The notes under the pieces are model-generated. The model was not told where the DNA came from. It saw only the letters and a list, made by a program, of their open reading frames with translations, and made no database searches. A DNA stretch of 64,000 bases from Crotophaga sulcirostris (lineage: Eukaryota > Chordata > Aves > Cuculiformes > Crotophagidae), in NCBI GenBank assembly GCA_013397455.1, contig VYZB01000291.1, forward strand, positions 761,895-825,894, in the 5' to 3' direction. The position numbers and the translations under genes are program-made. This document shows, piece after piece, positions 27,265 to 41,700 of the stretch; within the stretch, counting starts at the first letter, position 1, and each line of letters begins with the position of its first letter.

Positions 27265-29056
27265 GAAAGACATCACCCTGTCTCCTGAACAGAAATCAGT
27301 AAATCAGTTCCACATGGAAAAATCTATAGGAAAAAAAGTCCCTATTAAAATATTAGTCTCAGCTTCTGAATAAATAAACAATATCTCTTGCAGTTGAATG
27401 TTTTCACTCAAATCAACGATCAGATCTCACAAGCCTGCTCAAACATGTCTGACTTTGGTCCTTATAAAATGACAAGACTACAATATGATAAACCGGATGA
27501 TAGTTTAAAGCGAGACAATGAGGCATTGTTTACACAGAAGATTGAGAAACTGGTTTAACAAAAGGGGTCCGTGAACATCTATTGTATGTACAAGAAGGAG
27601 ATTTACTGGAGATTTTATAATTTCTACAAGGCTCTTTCCAACCAGCTTCATTAACTTGAAGTAAATCAAATCATGCAGAGATCTGGCTCAGCCAGAGAGA
27701 CATGCCGGGAAAGATACAAAATGAAGAAGAACAGACGCAAGATGATAAGCTTTAGAATCTTTGGCATTTTTCATAAACATTTTCAAGGTTTTAAAATCTG
27801 TATATTCACTCATTTTCCCACACACATTCACCTATAAATACATTATAGGTGTACTCTTCTTTATACACAACTCTGTATACCTATGGGTACAACAAGCATA
27901 CATGCACACAAAGAGGCATTTTTGTGGCTTTTTAAACCAGGATAATCTTTTTTCTATATTTCCATACGCAGTTACACGCAGCTTTGGATGAGCAAAATAC
28001 ATTCTTTATCCAATCAAGTCTATGAAAATGTGCCTCTCCTTATTCAAAGGCACAGTGGGCCTTGTTATTTTGAAAAATAAATTTCTTGAAAAAACACTGA
28101 ATCTGGCTAACAATCCAGCAGAAGATACGCTGGTGTTAGTTTTCCTTTTTCAAATTCATACAACAAGCCCACAAGATCGCATTACTGAACCTTGCAACGT
28201 GGTTCCCTTTGGATGACCAACCCATAAGCGAGGTTTTACCTGTGTTACCTTTAATTAGATGACTTCCAAAGTTCTCTTTTAAAAAGAAACATATCTCAGT
28301 GGATTATCTACCTCTTTATATTGTAAACCACCCCAGGAGATGCTGGTGGTAGCACCAGCCTGGGAATCACAAGAAGCAACTCTAGTTCTCATCTTACCAA
28401 CGCCTCATTGTGGTGGCAAGTCACAGCCACAATGTCCTACTGCACCTAAAGCACCAAGGGCTACATGCTCCCCAAAATTCAGCAGGTTTACACATGATTC
28501 TGTGTTTCAGTTTCCCCAGTCAAACAACATGAATAATGCTGGTTATCTGTGCAAAAGCACAATAGCTAAAAGACTGGTAAGCAAGCAAGAAAACACATTC
28601 TCCTCAAAATAGAAAGTGGGGTCCTTTCTTCAGTCTCTTCATTTCTCAGTTTCCATATGACTTCACTTTCTGATCCTCTCCTTGTGAACTACTAGGAAAG
28701 ACTCCAGCAAGACATCAGTGGTGGACCAAAGCCTGCACATTATTGCACAACCATGTCTTCGGGCACCCTGCTCTCTTTCTGCACAAGCACTTGTTTCTTT
28801 AAGGCTATAAAATGTTTTTCTTTTGGATCTGTAGTGTTGACCCCTCTGGATTTAGATGGGAAAACAACAGCTATGCTGAAAATATCTGATGAGATGGAAT
28901 TACAAAAGGCAAGTCAACAGAGTCTTTTCAGGTCAGTGAGTTAGGCTTTTCTACAGTCTCTTAATCCTTTCACAGCAGAAGGTTCTCATGCACCCATTGC
29001 CAGCAATGGATCTCCAATAATTCCAGTATCCAAAGAGTTAACCATAGGGTGGGCTT

Positions 29057-29094
29057 TAAAAAAAAAAGGAAAAAAAAAAAGGAAAAAGAAAAAC
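29057..29094. repeat. A-rich simple repeat with GG interruptions
   Basis: Runs of ten or so A separated by gg form a quasi-tandem A10GG pattern. Confidence 0.8.
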
Positions 29095-29727
29095 CCACAA
29101 GTGCTGGATGAAATATTGAGATACTGTTGGAGCTCCTAGCTCTTTCTGCTAATTATGATAAAAACTTTTTAAAATGTACACTGCTTGAACAGAAGATGGG
29201 TATCAAAGAGTTGTTAATTCAGAGCTTAAACCTTTCTAGGCACAGTGATTTAACTCAGAAAAGAATAGCTTTCATATCTTAATGTAAATCTGTTGGATAT
29301 GTTAAAAACTGGTTCAGAGCATCTCCTCACATCAGCTCAGCTGATCTGCTACACTAAGCGGAATTATCTCTTTCTGTATAAAACAGGGAGTGCTGCCACA
29401 TCCAGCTTTGCCTCTGCAATTGAAGGGAAAAAAAATATAAAAAAAAAAGGGTGCAGTTGCACCATCCTCACCTATTGTCCTCCCCACTTCACAAACTAGT
29501 TCATACATTCCACCTTGCATTTTCTTGGGCTAGGACTCCATACTGAAAAACCAACCCAAAAAAACCAACCCAAGACAGGTTTATCAAAAAACACGTATTT
29601 GAAAAAAAAAGTCTGTGGGAGTGATTATAGTGTTGTTCTGAAGCAAGAAGAAGGTGAGGAGGGAAGTTTGTGTGCACATGTGGAAGGTATGGAGGGAGAT
29701 GCTGCATTCCAAAAATCTTGCTGCATC

Positions 29728-29796
29728 CTATAGGGCGCTTCGCTTCTTCCTAATGGGACTGGAGCTGCTGTATGGTTTCAATTCAGCCTGCTGCAC
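29728..29796 (-). CDS. MCTP2: MCTP2 last coding exon and stop codon
   Basis: The coding part of the final exon, 22 codons plus TAG, reads [20 protein letters not shown] then AL and stop. It follows acceptor tttttaCAG at 29799-29797 and joins in phase 0 to the preceding DVQK. The serine-rich stretch and the basic end RKKRSAL are the MCTP2-type C-terminus; MCTP1 has a different last few residues. The 3' UTR continues to lower coordinates. Confidence 0.9.
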   Translation of the reverse strand: MQQAELKPYSSSSPIRKKRSAL

Positions 29797-32700
29797 CTGT
29801 AAAAACAAAGAGACATGACGTCTGCAGTTGGGTAACTCTAGCTCACTACAGTGTGTGTTAATGGCTCCCCGAGGACAAACCAAGGGAAACTAAGGAAGGT
29901 TCAAAAGTAATGAATCATTTTCTAAACACAGGAACATGGGGGATTAATTGCAGGAAGGATTTGAGAAGTCATGCATCATTTCTTGAAACGAAAATATTAA
30001 AAGCAGATTTTTCTAATGAGATACAAGGGGTTCTACCTGATTTCAGCAATGTACACTAGATGTTTTGGGTTTGTTTTGGTTTGGGATTTGTTTTTATCTT
30101 TCTGGCATTAACCCATAACTTTAATAAACTTCTCTCAGGAGTTCCAATTCAAGTAGATCCCAATACGCAGTAAAATGACAGTTGTCAAAACCATACACTG
30201 ACCTTGGGATGCTGACATATTCAATCATTTCAAAAAAGGAAAATATTTTCCCAAATACAACCTGGACAAAGCTCCCTCCACCTTTCAAAACAATTTCATA
30301 TATGGTTTAAACATGTGTGATAAACCGACGAGGATGGTGTAGTCTCCAAATTGTTCGTTGTGCTATTTTTGCCGAACATGCCATCCTTAACACTCCTCCT
30401 CTGTCTTTTGTCCAACACATGTGGGTTGTAAATGGCTGATGTACAGATCGAGGTAATTCCTAACGTATTGCAGTACCACAGCGAAATGATGATGCATTGA
30501 TATCACATAAAATTAAGTAAAATTTGGAGCTGCCACAAATGACTTTTCACTGTCACACAGGCTATTTTTTAGCACTAGTGGACAACTCTGAGAAAGTTTG
30601 TCCCACCCTAGAAACTTTTATCATTCCTCTCATAGAAAACAGTTATCATTCTCCCTGGAGAGCTCAAAGGATCCCAAAATGATAGAAACCACTCAAGGAA
30701 ATGTTATAAATGGAAATGTTAAATAAAGCATAAATAGAAAAGCAACTTATCTTTAAACATAAACACTAAAAGGGCATATGCAAACCATCACTGCAAATCC
30801 AATGTGCTCTACAAGAGCAATGACAAAAAAATAAAAACGCACTGAAGCTTAATGTCTCCTTGATCATTTCTGTTTAGTTTTTTCCTCCTAACAGTCTATG
30901 TAGAGATTTCTCTCAAGTTATCAGTGCTGCCACCAACCGATCTGGTGACCTCTTGAGATAAATGACACCAGAAGTCTTTTCCAGCCTTGTTTCTACCAAA
31001 TGTCTTGACACTGCATGTGGGCAATTATTTTTCTGTCTCCAACAGAATAAAATCGCTATAGGTGAGATCGTGATCCCCTTATTAACAGTAAACAGTCCCT
31101 CGCTGCGAAAGTACAACAGTTCACAGAGGAAGGTACAACGTCAGTGGGATCCAGGGCATGAGGATCAAGGTCTGAGGACACAGATTCCAGTTGATTAAAA
31201 CAAAAGAAAGAATCCTTTATATTGTGTGGGTTCATTCCCCAGCCAGACTATTTTCCTCCATCCAAGAGAAATAAACAGATCTTGACATTCTAAAGGACTT
31301 ATTGTTCAAATAATTTCCAGGAAAATAGGCGAGAGTACTGAAGACAGTGTAGCTGTTTAAAGGAAATTGGAGAAGAGACAAGACTTGACTGAAATTCAGG
31401 GAGGATAGATTCTGGTTAGATTAAAACTTATAATTCCATAATGGTAGAAGATTGATCTGATCAACTGCAGGGTACTTTATACAGATCTCAACGCTTTCTT
31501 TAAAGAAAGCGATGAGTGAAGCATTGCCCAAGATAGGCCTGGAGCTCAGGATAGGTGGGGAGGAAGAATTTTGAGGGACAGCTGATGTGATAAAAAAAAC
31601 AGAGCAAACAAAGTCACAGAAATAATGTCCGCCCCTCCCCAGTCTCGAGAAAAGAGAGAATTCAGCAAATTCCTTTAGATGGTCACCTCTATCAAAGAGA
31701 CTATTCTTCTCTTCCCTCCATACAAATACTGGAGCAGAAAGGTGACAGAAACCATAGTACAGTAACCACGCTGGGCGATTTTCAAGATCATTTTTAAGTA
31801 GGTCTTTTCAGGATATTTTTTCTGCAATCATTTTATCCTTCTGACAAAGGATTTTGGCTCCCCTCTCTTCTAACACCCTCCCCCCCCCCCCCGCCCTTTG
31901 TGGATTTTCCCTGATTCCTTATCTCCATTATTCAAAAGTGCACTGGCATCGTATTCCCCAAGCAGAGCACCCAGCCGCTCTCAGTGCCGCTTGTTGCCTC
32001 TGTTGGCGATGGCCATTCATTACCTACCTTTTGAACATCAGATGGTACCCTGGAGAGGAAATCTAGTAGCTCATTATTGTCGATGGCATAGGGATTTCTA
32101 AGCTTCTTAGTAAATTTATTTATGCCTAGAAAAAAAAATGCAAACAAAATAATACAACCCTTTCCTATTCTCTCCCTCCTAAATTGTTCAGGCAAGGTGA
32201 AAAAGGGAAGAGGAATTCACAAGTAAAAATTAGTGTGAAAACACTGCCTCAGACTTAAAATGACACACATTCCCTGTCATGTGGAACCACTCACAAGTGC
32301 CTCCTAGAAAAAATAGAGGACATCATTTACAAAGGTATTTCTCTGCTTTGGGGATCATCTGTTGTCAACAACATGGCAAAAAAAAGACTGCCACATGCAC
32401 TCATTCTGGGGGATATTGTGGGGAGAACACACAAATTTGCAGCCAAGACTGCTGTTAAAGCCACTATCCTATGGGACCAAAGACATTCCCTCTCCTCTTG
32501 CCCAGGAAACTGGAGGGCTATCAAAATAATTGGGCAAGATGAAAGCTTTTTTCCTTATTCTGAAAATAAAAGCTTCCCTTCCTCATCATGCCTCATAGCT
32601 TATCCTCTCTTTGCAGAACCAGATTTGACAAGTTGGTCATATTACGATGCTGTGGGAAGCTAAAAATTTATCACAAGGTTTATTTTATTTTGAACTTGAG

Positions 32701-35700
32701 GTGAATAATTTGGCTTATTAACTGCAGCAACAGTGCTCCCCATCTCCGTGGACTTAGTTATGTTTCAGCTGTCAGAGGTAGTCTCTAGTCTGGACAGAAG
32801 ATCCATGCGAGTATAATGTTCGTAATATTGTGGAGTTCATGAGGTTTTCTCTTCTCCTGCCTTTGCGGAAAGGGAATGATGAGCAGCCCTCAGCCTGCAC
32901 CTGGGACTGGGATGAGGAAGCAGGAGACCTGAGCACCCTTCCCAGCTCTCCCCTTGTCCCAGCGCAGCCACTTAATATCCTACTGCCATCACTTTCCTAC
33001 TGAGAAATAGCAGATAGTATTGTGGCTGTGTAAAGGTGTGGAAGAAGAGCAAGGTTTCATTAGGCAAAATCAGCTAACTCATTTTAAAGAGCAGCAGAAA
33101 AATTCAAACGTTGGTTGCATCTGAGGATCATAATAGAGCATTCGATTTCATCATGCTCCTGTCCAAAATCTCACAGTCGTTTTCCTGAAAGCAATTTCAA
33201 ATGTGATGGCTGCTCCAGCCTTCTCCTCGCTCTGAAATGTACCTGCTTCACATCTGAGATTCAGCTTTTAAGCCATATACTTGTAGTAAAATGCCAACAC
33301 AATTTTCTGTGTACTTGATTTTTAAAAAACAGAAAATACCATAAGGTCTTTTGAGGCCTTGCCACAGGGTAGTTGTTTAACACGTATCATATTTGAAGGC
33401 CCTGTCAGTGTAGATGATGTTGAATGGATGTATAGTTTTCATGTACTCACAATGTCTTCCATACAAGAACAGCAATATTTTGTTACTGAACTTTTTACTC
33501 CTAGCAATTTCTCTCCTTCCCTTTTGCCATTTCTTTTGTTTGATTTAATACTTTATTTAATTTTATTTTTTTGGCTTTTTGTACTGCCACCTTCTCATTC
33601 TCTCTTCTGTACCCAGGAGAGCTAAGGCAGCAGCAGATAGCTCAAGCCTGGAAGGGTTATGGGGGGTCCCTACAGCTCAGAGCCACACCAGGGCTGAGCT
33701 TCAGTGAGGATTACCTGCACTATGTTCTCAACCACTGTACCTCAAGGCTGAGATAAAAACTAACACCTTAAATAGATAGAAGGCCATTTTGAGATGAAGA
33801 AAGTCTTCAGTAGCTGGAATGCCAACTCCTTTTGTGAAAGACCATCTTATTCTTGTCATAACACCACCAGGAAAATTTTCATTTTTAAAAGCTCCTCTTT
33901 TATTTCACGATGCACCTTCACACCAATAGTTTCTGACCCGTGACACAGAGATGCTCAGTGCCTCCTGTTGGACCACAGGCTACTGGGTGCACTGCTTCTG
34001 CTGTCTGCAGAGGAGTTAAGACCCAAAAGGCTCCCAGAGTCCAGGTTTCTGTGGTTCAGCTCTTCAAACATCTCATGTCCACTCCCTACCATTCCCTAGC
34101 CAGGAGGGGTTCAGAACCAGGAAGCTAATTATTCTCCTGTAGAATAATAATATTGAAAGTAGCTTATCTAGACTGATGATCTTTTTGTGGTGCTATTGGA
34201 AACTTATAAAGAACTTGAAGAAAAGCAGATCATCTGATCACTCAGCAAGGAGGTGGGGCGGGTAATTTTAAGAAGTTCATAGCATATCTATTCAGTGCTA
34301 AGCAACAGCATTTGATCATATGTGTAAGAGGTTGTTTAAAGCTCATTAGATTTCATTCTGCAGATATCTATTGTATTTACTGTGTGCAAATGAGACATGG
34401 TGGAGTACTTACCCCAGATTAACACAATGTACCTCAGTGGTATAAAATACAAAATGACTGTTGCTGCTGCCAGGACTAAGCAGGCCAGGACAGAGAGGAA
34501 AGGCACCGTCCAGTTGAACGTGCTGCAAAGAAAAACAATAATCCTTCTCAGTGTTTCTGCTTTTGGATACTGCTTGTTTTCTGCTACACAATAATAATTT
34601 AATGACCTCTTTGCAGTATTCAGCACTTTCAAATGCACTGTAAATTGCAGACCTTTTGGAAGGTGGATAAACAGATTCCTGCATCTAGATGCTATAACGG
34701 ACTAAGGGAGATATCTGAGAGGCGGATATCATGGTAAGGAGAGAGAAGATATTCTCTGGGGAGGTCAGTGAAGTTGTTAGGGATGCAGCAATTTGGTTTT
34801 TGTTTCTTCTTATACATTTCACACATTTTACACGTCTGCTCACCAGTTAGTTGTCATTCATGGTCATGCTACAGGTGCAAGCCATCTGAGCTGACTCCAC
34901 TGGGCCACCATGGACACGGCATGGGATGCGTGTCAGTGCACAACTGAAATGTGGCAAGTAGCCAGACTCAACCCTGCTAATAACTTGGAATGGATTAATT
35001 ATGACTGATGCGAAACCTTAAAAGAGTAATTAATTTTTCTGAATACTATTAGGGATTAACATGCTACATAATTCTCTCATTATTGATATATTTGCTTTTA
35101 TTTCATTACATTTTCAGCAATTCCTTACTACATTGCGTATTTGAGCCTGTCTTGGGTAAGCTATAGTATACTAGAGGTAGTCCAAGCTTCTGTACACCAC
35201 CAGCCTCCCAAGGGGCTCAGTCACCACAGTCATTCAGCGCTGTAAAAACAGGATTTCCTTTCACTCAGACCACTCATCTGTAAAGCCATGACAGACTTAA
35301 GGTGAGCAGCTATGGCTATTGAAGCTATTGCTTCAAAATAATCTTTGAAGTTATTTTGCCCCTCTGTGCCCTTGTATGATACATCTCTACAGTATGCACC
35401 AAACAATGAGATACCTGGACTACATGAATGCCAATAAGTTCATACATGGACTTATGGATCTGGGCACCTCTGTTTCATACAATCTGCCTGCTAACTTCAT
35501 CACATCATGATGATGGGGAGTAGGAAGAAGAGAGAATCAACATGGACCACTTATCAGGCTATAAAATAAGACAAATTTCCCTTGACAGTTAAAATTAATA
35601 GGACGCTAAAAGAATTACTTTTAAGCTTCAATAGATGTATTAAATATTAAGTAAAGATAGGTGGGAGAGGACCCATCATTATCAATCAACGTAGCTTAAG

Positions 35701-38700
35701 TAAAAAAAATAGCAAAACAGCTCAATTCAGTTAAACTATTAAAACTCTCTACGATTGTGTAAGTAGAGTGACAGACAGAAACTGTAGCACAATTCAGTCT
35801 GTCACTTACAGAAAAACTTTGGTGGCAATTTTTTAATGGTACATTACTGTTGAGTTACAACAGAATTCTTCTGAAATTACATCGGGCATCCAAATTAATA
35901 CCCAACGTGTTCTTTAAGACCATTGTTACCAAAATGAATGCAAGGATTAATAGTGTTTAAGCACTCTGAGTCTTCCTGCCATGCAGCTGGGCAGAACAGT
36001 GTCCTGTTCATAGACTGGAATACATCTTTGGGCCACTTCCACCCCAGCTGCTGTGTTCGGCGTCGAACCATAGCACATGCGTTTACTGTATTTTTAGCTT
36101 GAACCCAGCTCCTCATTGAAGTGTGGCTTGATCACAAACCATCACTTTGTGTTCAAAACAGAAAACAATGTGGGCCAATTAAGCTTCAATAAAGATTGGA
36201 TTATACAAGTTTGTGTGTGTGGTTTTTTTTAGGAGCTTCACCTCACTCCATTTTAAGGTCAGGAATACCCTGTCCGCCTCCTTTTGCAACAAGACCCAGA
36301 AAAAGCCCTTCTGGATTTCCTCAAAATGGCAAAGAGAAAAAAAGATCAATGTGTTGGGCAGAGAAATAAGCGACTGGTAACCCCTGTAACCAGGCCAGTA
36401 TGGGGAGGGCATGGGAGAGGGAAAACCAACCATCAATTCTTACCTACTTTCCATGAAGGAAAAGTAAATAAATGCCTGATACTTCTGCACCCGCATTCTC
36501 AAGCAATATTTTTCTTTGCGTAGTATCATGACTCCCTACACTATCACAGACAGACAACGCGAGAAATCTGGGGAAATGGGTGAATATGAGAGCTACATCA
36601 GCAAAGCACATGTCTTCTCTCTATGTCTTGGAAAGCTTTTTGCAGTAAGGAACTCCATGAGAATAAGGAACTATTGTAGTACTGGCCAGGCTCTCCAGTA
36701 TCACCTTGTAGTAATTTTTGGAGCAAGAAATTCACTCGACCTTAATCCTCCTGGCTCTTCTTTATTGCAAACCGTGGCTAAGCAAGAAAAAACTATCACT
36801 TACTTTTTAATCCTCTCTCCAAATGATGCTATTTCTTCTAGGATGCTTTGAACAGCTATGATGATCTCTTGGACCATGTGGATTCTGTCAATTAACCCCT
36901 TTTTCTCAGATTCCTAACAAAAACAAACAAACAAACAAAAAATCAAACATTTTATACATTCATTATTTGCTAATATGTTCACAGATACATGAAGAAAGTA
37001 AAATTCCCATTACTGATGATGCATCCATGAACTCAAGTATATCACTGGAGGAAGGAGAGAACACACACTCTAGGTTTATCACATACAATTAATGAGAAGA
37101 TATATCAATCCCTATATTTTCTTCATTTTTCTCAGCACGCAGGCAGAGGTTTCTCCATCTTCTAACACAAATTGCTCACAGGATCTCAAACTAGGCTTTC
37201 ACTGAAGAACCCAGTTGTGTGCCAGATCAGAAAAGATGCTGAGCAGCCCTGAGTCCACCTGATCTGTAGGGGAGTGCAGGATGCTCAGCGCTTCTCAAGA
37301 GCAATAACATTATGGTGCAGAACTTCTGTATATCACTGTTCTAAGGTTTGTAGGCTCCCAACAGCCATGTTTTCTGTATATAAATTAGCAGCAAGATAGT
37401 GAATGCAATACTTTTTTGAACATTCTGTATGCAGAGACCTATTCAAAGGAAAAAATGTCATTTTCTTTTTACAGCAGCTATCTCACAACTTAGTTTCTTA
37501 CAGTTTATTTTAGGCACCAACATTTCAGGACATTACTACACATGTGCAGAAATAAAAAGGAAGCACAGAATGAATTAAAAATCAAAAATGACTTAAAACA
37601 GCCTTGAAAATCAGTATACAATTATAAGCATTCAGCATTTCTTTGCCAGTAATCTAACACACATACAGGCATGCAAATTGGTGTGGTTGCAGATATTCTA
37701 GCAAGAAATCAGTAAAACATTCACTTATTACAAAATGCAGAGCCCTGGACACTGATTTTACATCACATTTAGACTCTCCAAAATCAGCCCAATTTAGAAA
37801 AAAAAAGACATTTTAAGTTGTATTTTAACCAGTCAGTGCCCAGAGAGGGCAGATGCCAGTAAAGCCCATGTTGCATCCATGTTCTCCATGGTCCTCAGCA
37901 GCTGGGGTAGGGGAAAGGGTGAGGGGGTGTAAGCAAGGGCCAGAGATGCTCGGATCAACACTGCTGCAATTCTGCTTCTGTGTTGTGAATCCACATTACA
38001 CCTCCATGCAGGAGAGAGTTTAAGAGGCTACTTAAAGTCACACTTAGGCCAGAGAGGTGAAGGCTTATTGCAACAGCCTTTTGGCACTACCGTGCTGTGA
38101 GAGGCTTTGTGTTCATCTAAGGGCACTGCACTACATCACTGGGTGCTGGAATAACATGTGAACCATCCGTGGATGATGGGAGGCAGACATGACGGTACAG
38201 CTCCTGTAACCCTTTGAATTACTTACTGCCCATTGCTCTTTGCCGTAATTTTTGAGTTTAAAAAGCCAGCCAAAACCACCACAGAGTTATCAAGCTCCAG
38301 ACATTTGAATATTTGCCTTTAGGTTGCAAGTGAGTGCATGATGAATACAAGTAGCATTTTAAATAATCACACATTTAGGTGTGAAAATGAGTATTTTTAC
38401 ATTAATAAAACAACCAACAAAAATGAAACCCTTGGGGTGCGAAATAACCCCAGAACTAAATAAATAAATAAATTGGCAGTTTACATGAAAATAGCAGCAA
38501 AAAGTCATTTTTACACAACTCCAGTTATAACCTCGTTAGGCTCAAATGTAAATGACACATTAGGATTATTTTTAACTATTCACTCGCTAGAATGGTGCAA
38601 CATTCTCTTATCCATAGTTGGTTTTTTTGCACCAAACTTGGAAGTAGAAGCTTGGGAGCAGTTCATGGAGAACCAGCCAGCGGGAATTTCATTCTGTCCA

Positions 38701-41700
38701 AATTCAGACAGACTGGTAAAGAAACCACTTTATCTAAAGTAATACTCCAGGGCAAGCCTGCTCTTGCTACCCAGAGCTGCAATCTGTCAGTTCTATCTGC
38801 ATCATGCTGTCTTAATTTACATGTCCTCAACTGAGCTTAGAAATGTTGTGATAATACAGTTTAACCAATATAACACAACTTCTGCTGCAGCCATCAAGTA
38901 GACTAAGGAAATAAAACAGAAAATATCCATTCCTAGGGTATAATGACAATTACATGCATGTTCCTACCTAGCACACATGCTAAAATCACCCCTAGACAAT
39001 GGTATTTTCAATTTATAATACAGAATATGCCCAACCAAGGAAAAGGTAGAGACAGACCGGGATTAGAAAACCTTGTAAATGAAATCAGTTATTAGAGAGT
39101 AAAACAGACTAGCAACTGCCCTTACAGTATGCACTGTGGTATGTGTGCAGAATCAATTTGAAAATCCTGGAAATTTGTCAACATCTTTTCTTTGTTATTA
39201 TGTTATTATTGTTTCGTTCTGGAAACTTGCAATCTAAATGCATCTACAAGATAATTAGGTCACTGGTTAAGCAAGAGAGAAGCACACAAATGAAGTGCAA
39301 TAAACGGGATTTTCCAAATTATTTAGGTTTTAGAGTACTGTTTATGCTTTATAAAGCCAGCACCTCACAAAACACTATCAGAAGCAGTAAGAGTTCATAG
39401 TCCATCAAGACAACAGTCATTTGTCCATATTTATTAGTAAATGACAACTGTCATACAGAAAGCTATATTTGAACACTACCATATTTGTAGAAGACGTAAA
39501 AAATTATCCTAAATACATCTTCCACTAAACACACTTTCCCATCTGTGCAAGGTTCCACCACTCAGATAATTTTTTTCCATCCTCCTCAGATCTGAATCCT
39601 TTCTGGTTTTTTTTTCTGTTTTGTTTTGGTTTTTTTCTTCAATACATTGTGCTGCTTGAAAACCGGATTGGGATACCCATGGTTCAAAACCATAGTTCAG
39701 AAGCTTTTGCTTGAATTAAAAATAAAATATCCTGCTTGTTTCTGGCATTTTTCCCCAAACCAATCATGAAACTTACATTCCTTCAGAAGCTTTTCCTTCT
39801 TTATTTCTTAGCTGATTACAGCACTGTGGGTGGACCAAAACTAGTCTTCAGCCTCTTGGAAAGAATTAACTCCATCAAAATGAATTTACAACTGAGAATT
39901 AATTCTATAATCAGTGTGTTACTTCAAATCTTCCTTGCATATCCTGATTTAAGAAACCTTCCTTTCTACATTAATTGCCTGAAGAAAACCACAAAAGGGA
40001 TCTTACAAAAGATTAAACATGTCAGGGGAAGGAAAGAAAAAAAAACAAACCAATACCCGAAAAAATCAGAAATTAAGGCTTTTGTGTGCAGCTAACGTAT
40101 AAAAAACTTGTAAATGAAGACACCAAATCGCTTCCCTATGAAAGAAAGGTCCTTCTAGATTTTTCTATTTCTAAAATACGTAACACTTACTGAACAGTAA
40201 CTTACTGTTACTGAACACTTACTGATCCATCCCTGCGATGTTATGCTGCTCCCAGATACTCAGGGACAGTTGCAAAAGAAACTGTCACACGACCACAAAA
40301 TTGGAGGTACTTCCAATAATGAAGACTTTGAAAGAGTGTGAAATATGGGGCAGGCCAGAAGAGGGCATCCCCAGCATTAACGCAGCAATTCATGATGGGC
40401 AAGCTACAATGGTCAGAGCTGGGCTTGCTAGAGGAAATCGTCAGATCTCTTCAGTAAGACACTGAAGGCAAAAATTATCAATCGTCTGGTCTGCTCTGCA
40501 ACAAAGACAAAATAACACTGCTTCTCCTCTAACAAAGCATCTGTTGCTGAATTGAAAACTTAGATGGTGGAGATCATCTACTTCTTGTGATCGTTCATTT
40601 CAGTGATTAATAGCTTTCATCTATACAAAAAGCTCTTCCCTATTTTTTAAACCTATCCTTCAGATATTTTTTCCTCTGGATGTATGCAAACCAGTAAAGA
40701 ACACTCCAAAACACATAAATCATTTTTAAAGTTGTTCTCTAAGTTTATATCTCAAGTATACTGCAAATATCATATGCAGACAACAACAAAACTTAAAGCC
40801 TAAGTCACAAACAAGTTCTAAATAGTCACTGACTTGGATTTCATATAAAACACTCGCACAAAAAGAAATCTTTCAAACAAGTGGTATTCATCAGTAGATT
40901 TTTGGCATGCCAAAGGAAACTCAATATATAAAGCTGAGGAACACTAAGGGGCAAGGATGAGGAAAAGTGGAGGAGAACAAATAAACAGGGATTAATGCAA
41001 AAGGAGGAAGAAACCAACATACAGGCAGCTAAGTCAGAAATCTTGAATCTTGAATATCTTCAGGAATTTGAAGAGTTGTCTGCCTAGCCCTGGGCTGGCC
41101 TAACTTTCAGGATTAGCTTTTTTAGAGAAGTTATCTCATTATGCCATTGCTGTTAAAAGCACATGAGGGCAATGATTTGCCAGGATCTATCTTATGTATC
41201 AGATATGAATTCCCCAGTGTATTAGCAACAAACAAGACTGATGGGAAGGGGAAAGAAAGGAAAAAGTTCAGGTATGCATGCCTTTTTGATCCACTATTAT
41301 TCTGTTGTGGTTTTTTTTAAAAAAAAACAAACAAACAAACAAAAAAACAACAAATAAAAACTACCAACCCATGCTAAAATTAAAGAAAAGCAAGCTTAGC
41401 CAAAGTTGGAGTTCTCTTGCAACTTGCTCTGTGTTGCACTATAAAACACCAACCTTAGCAATGTCCAGCAAAACCTGTGCCAAATAACAACTTACAGCCA
41501 AAATACTTGTAGGTGAAGAACTTCGGAAACCAAAAAGATTTTACTGAGTATAAACAGGAGACCACTGGCCTCTATTGTCTGCAGACAACCGTTCACTAAC
41601 AGTTTCAGTCTAGCAGCAGAATGAAGCTCTTGTGGGAGGTGGTAGCCATGGAGTGACAGACAGTCTCATGGTAGCTAAAATGAATTCCAGACAGAGCTTT

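Larger units (their letters stand above)
26500..29727 (-). other. MCTP2: MCTP2 3' UTR and immediate downstream DNA (end uncertain)
   Basis: This interval follows the stop codon on the minus strand. No other gene is visible. Candidate poly(A) signals on the minus strand are ATTAAA at 28255-28250, AATAAA at 27130-27125 and AATAAA at 26552-26547; none can be preferred without transcript data. A Pumilio-type site (TGTACATA on the minus strand) lies at 27592-27585. The interval also holds A-rich simple sequence at 29057-29094 and 29430-29450 and an AC repeat at 27252-27264. The left boundary is a guess set by the last candidate signal. Confidence 0.4.

Noticed and set aside
39736..40095. 119-codon open frame, plus strand, with a hydrophobic start
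   Set aside because: Leu/Phe/Lys-rich from AT-rich DNA, antisense to the MCTP2 intron, no family match.
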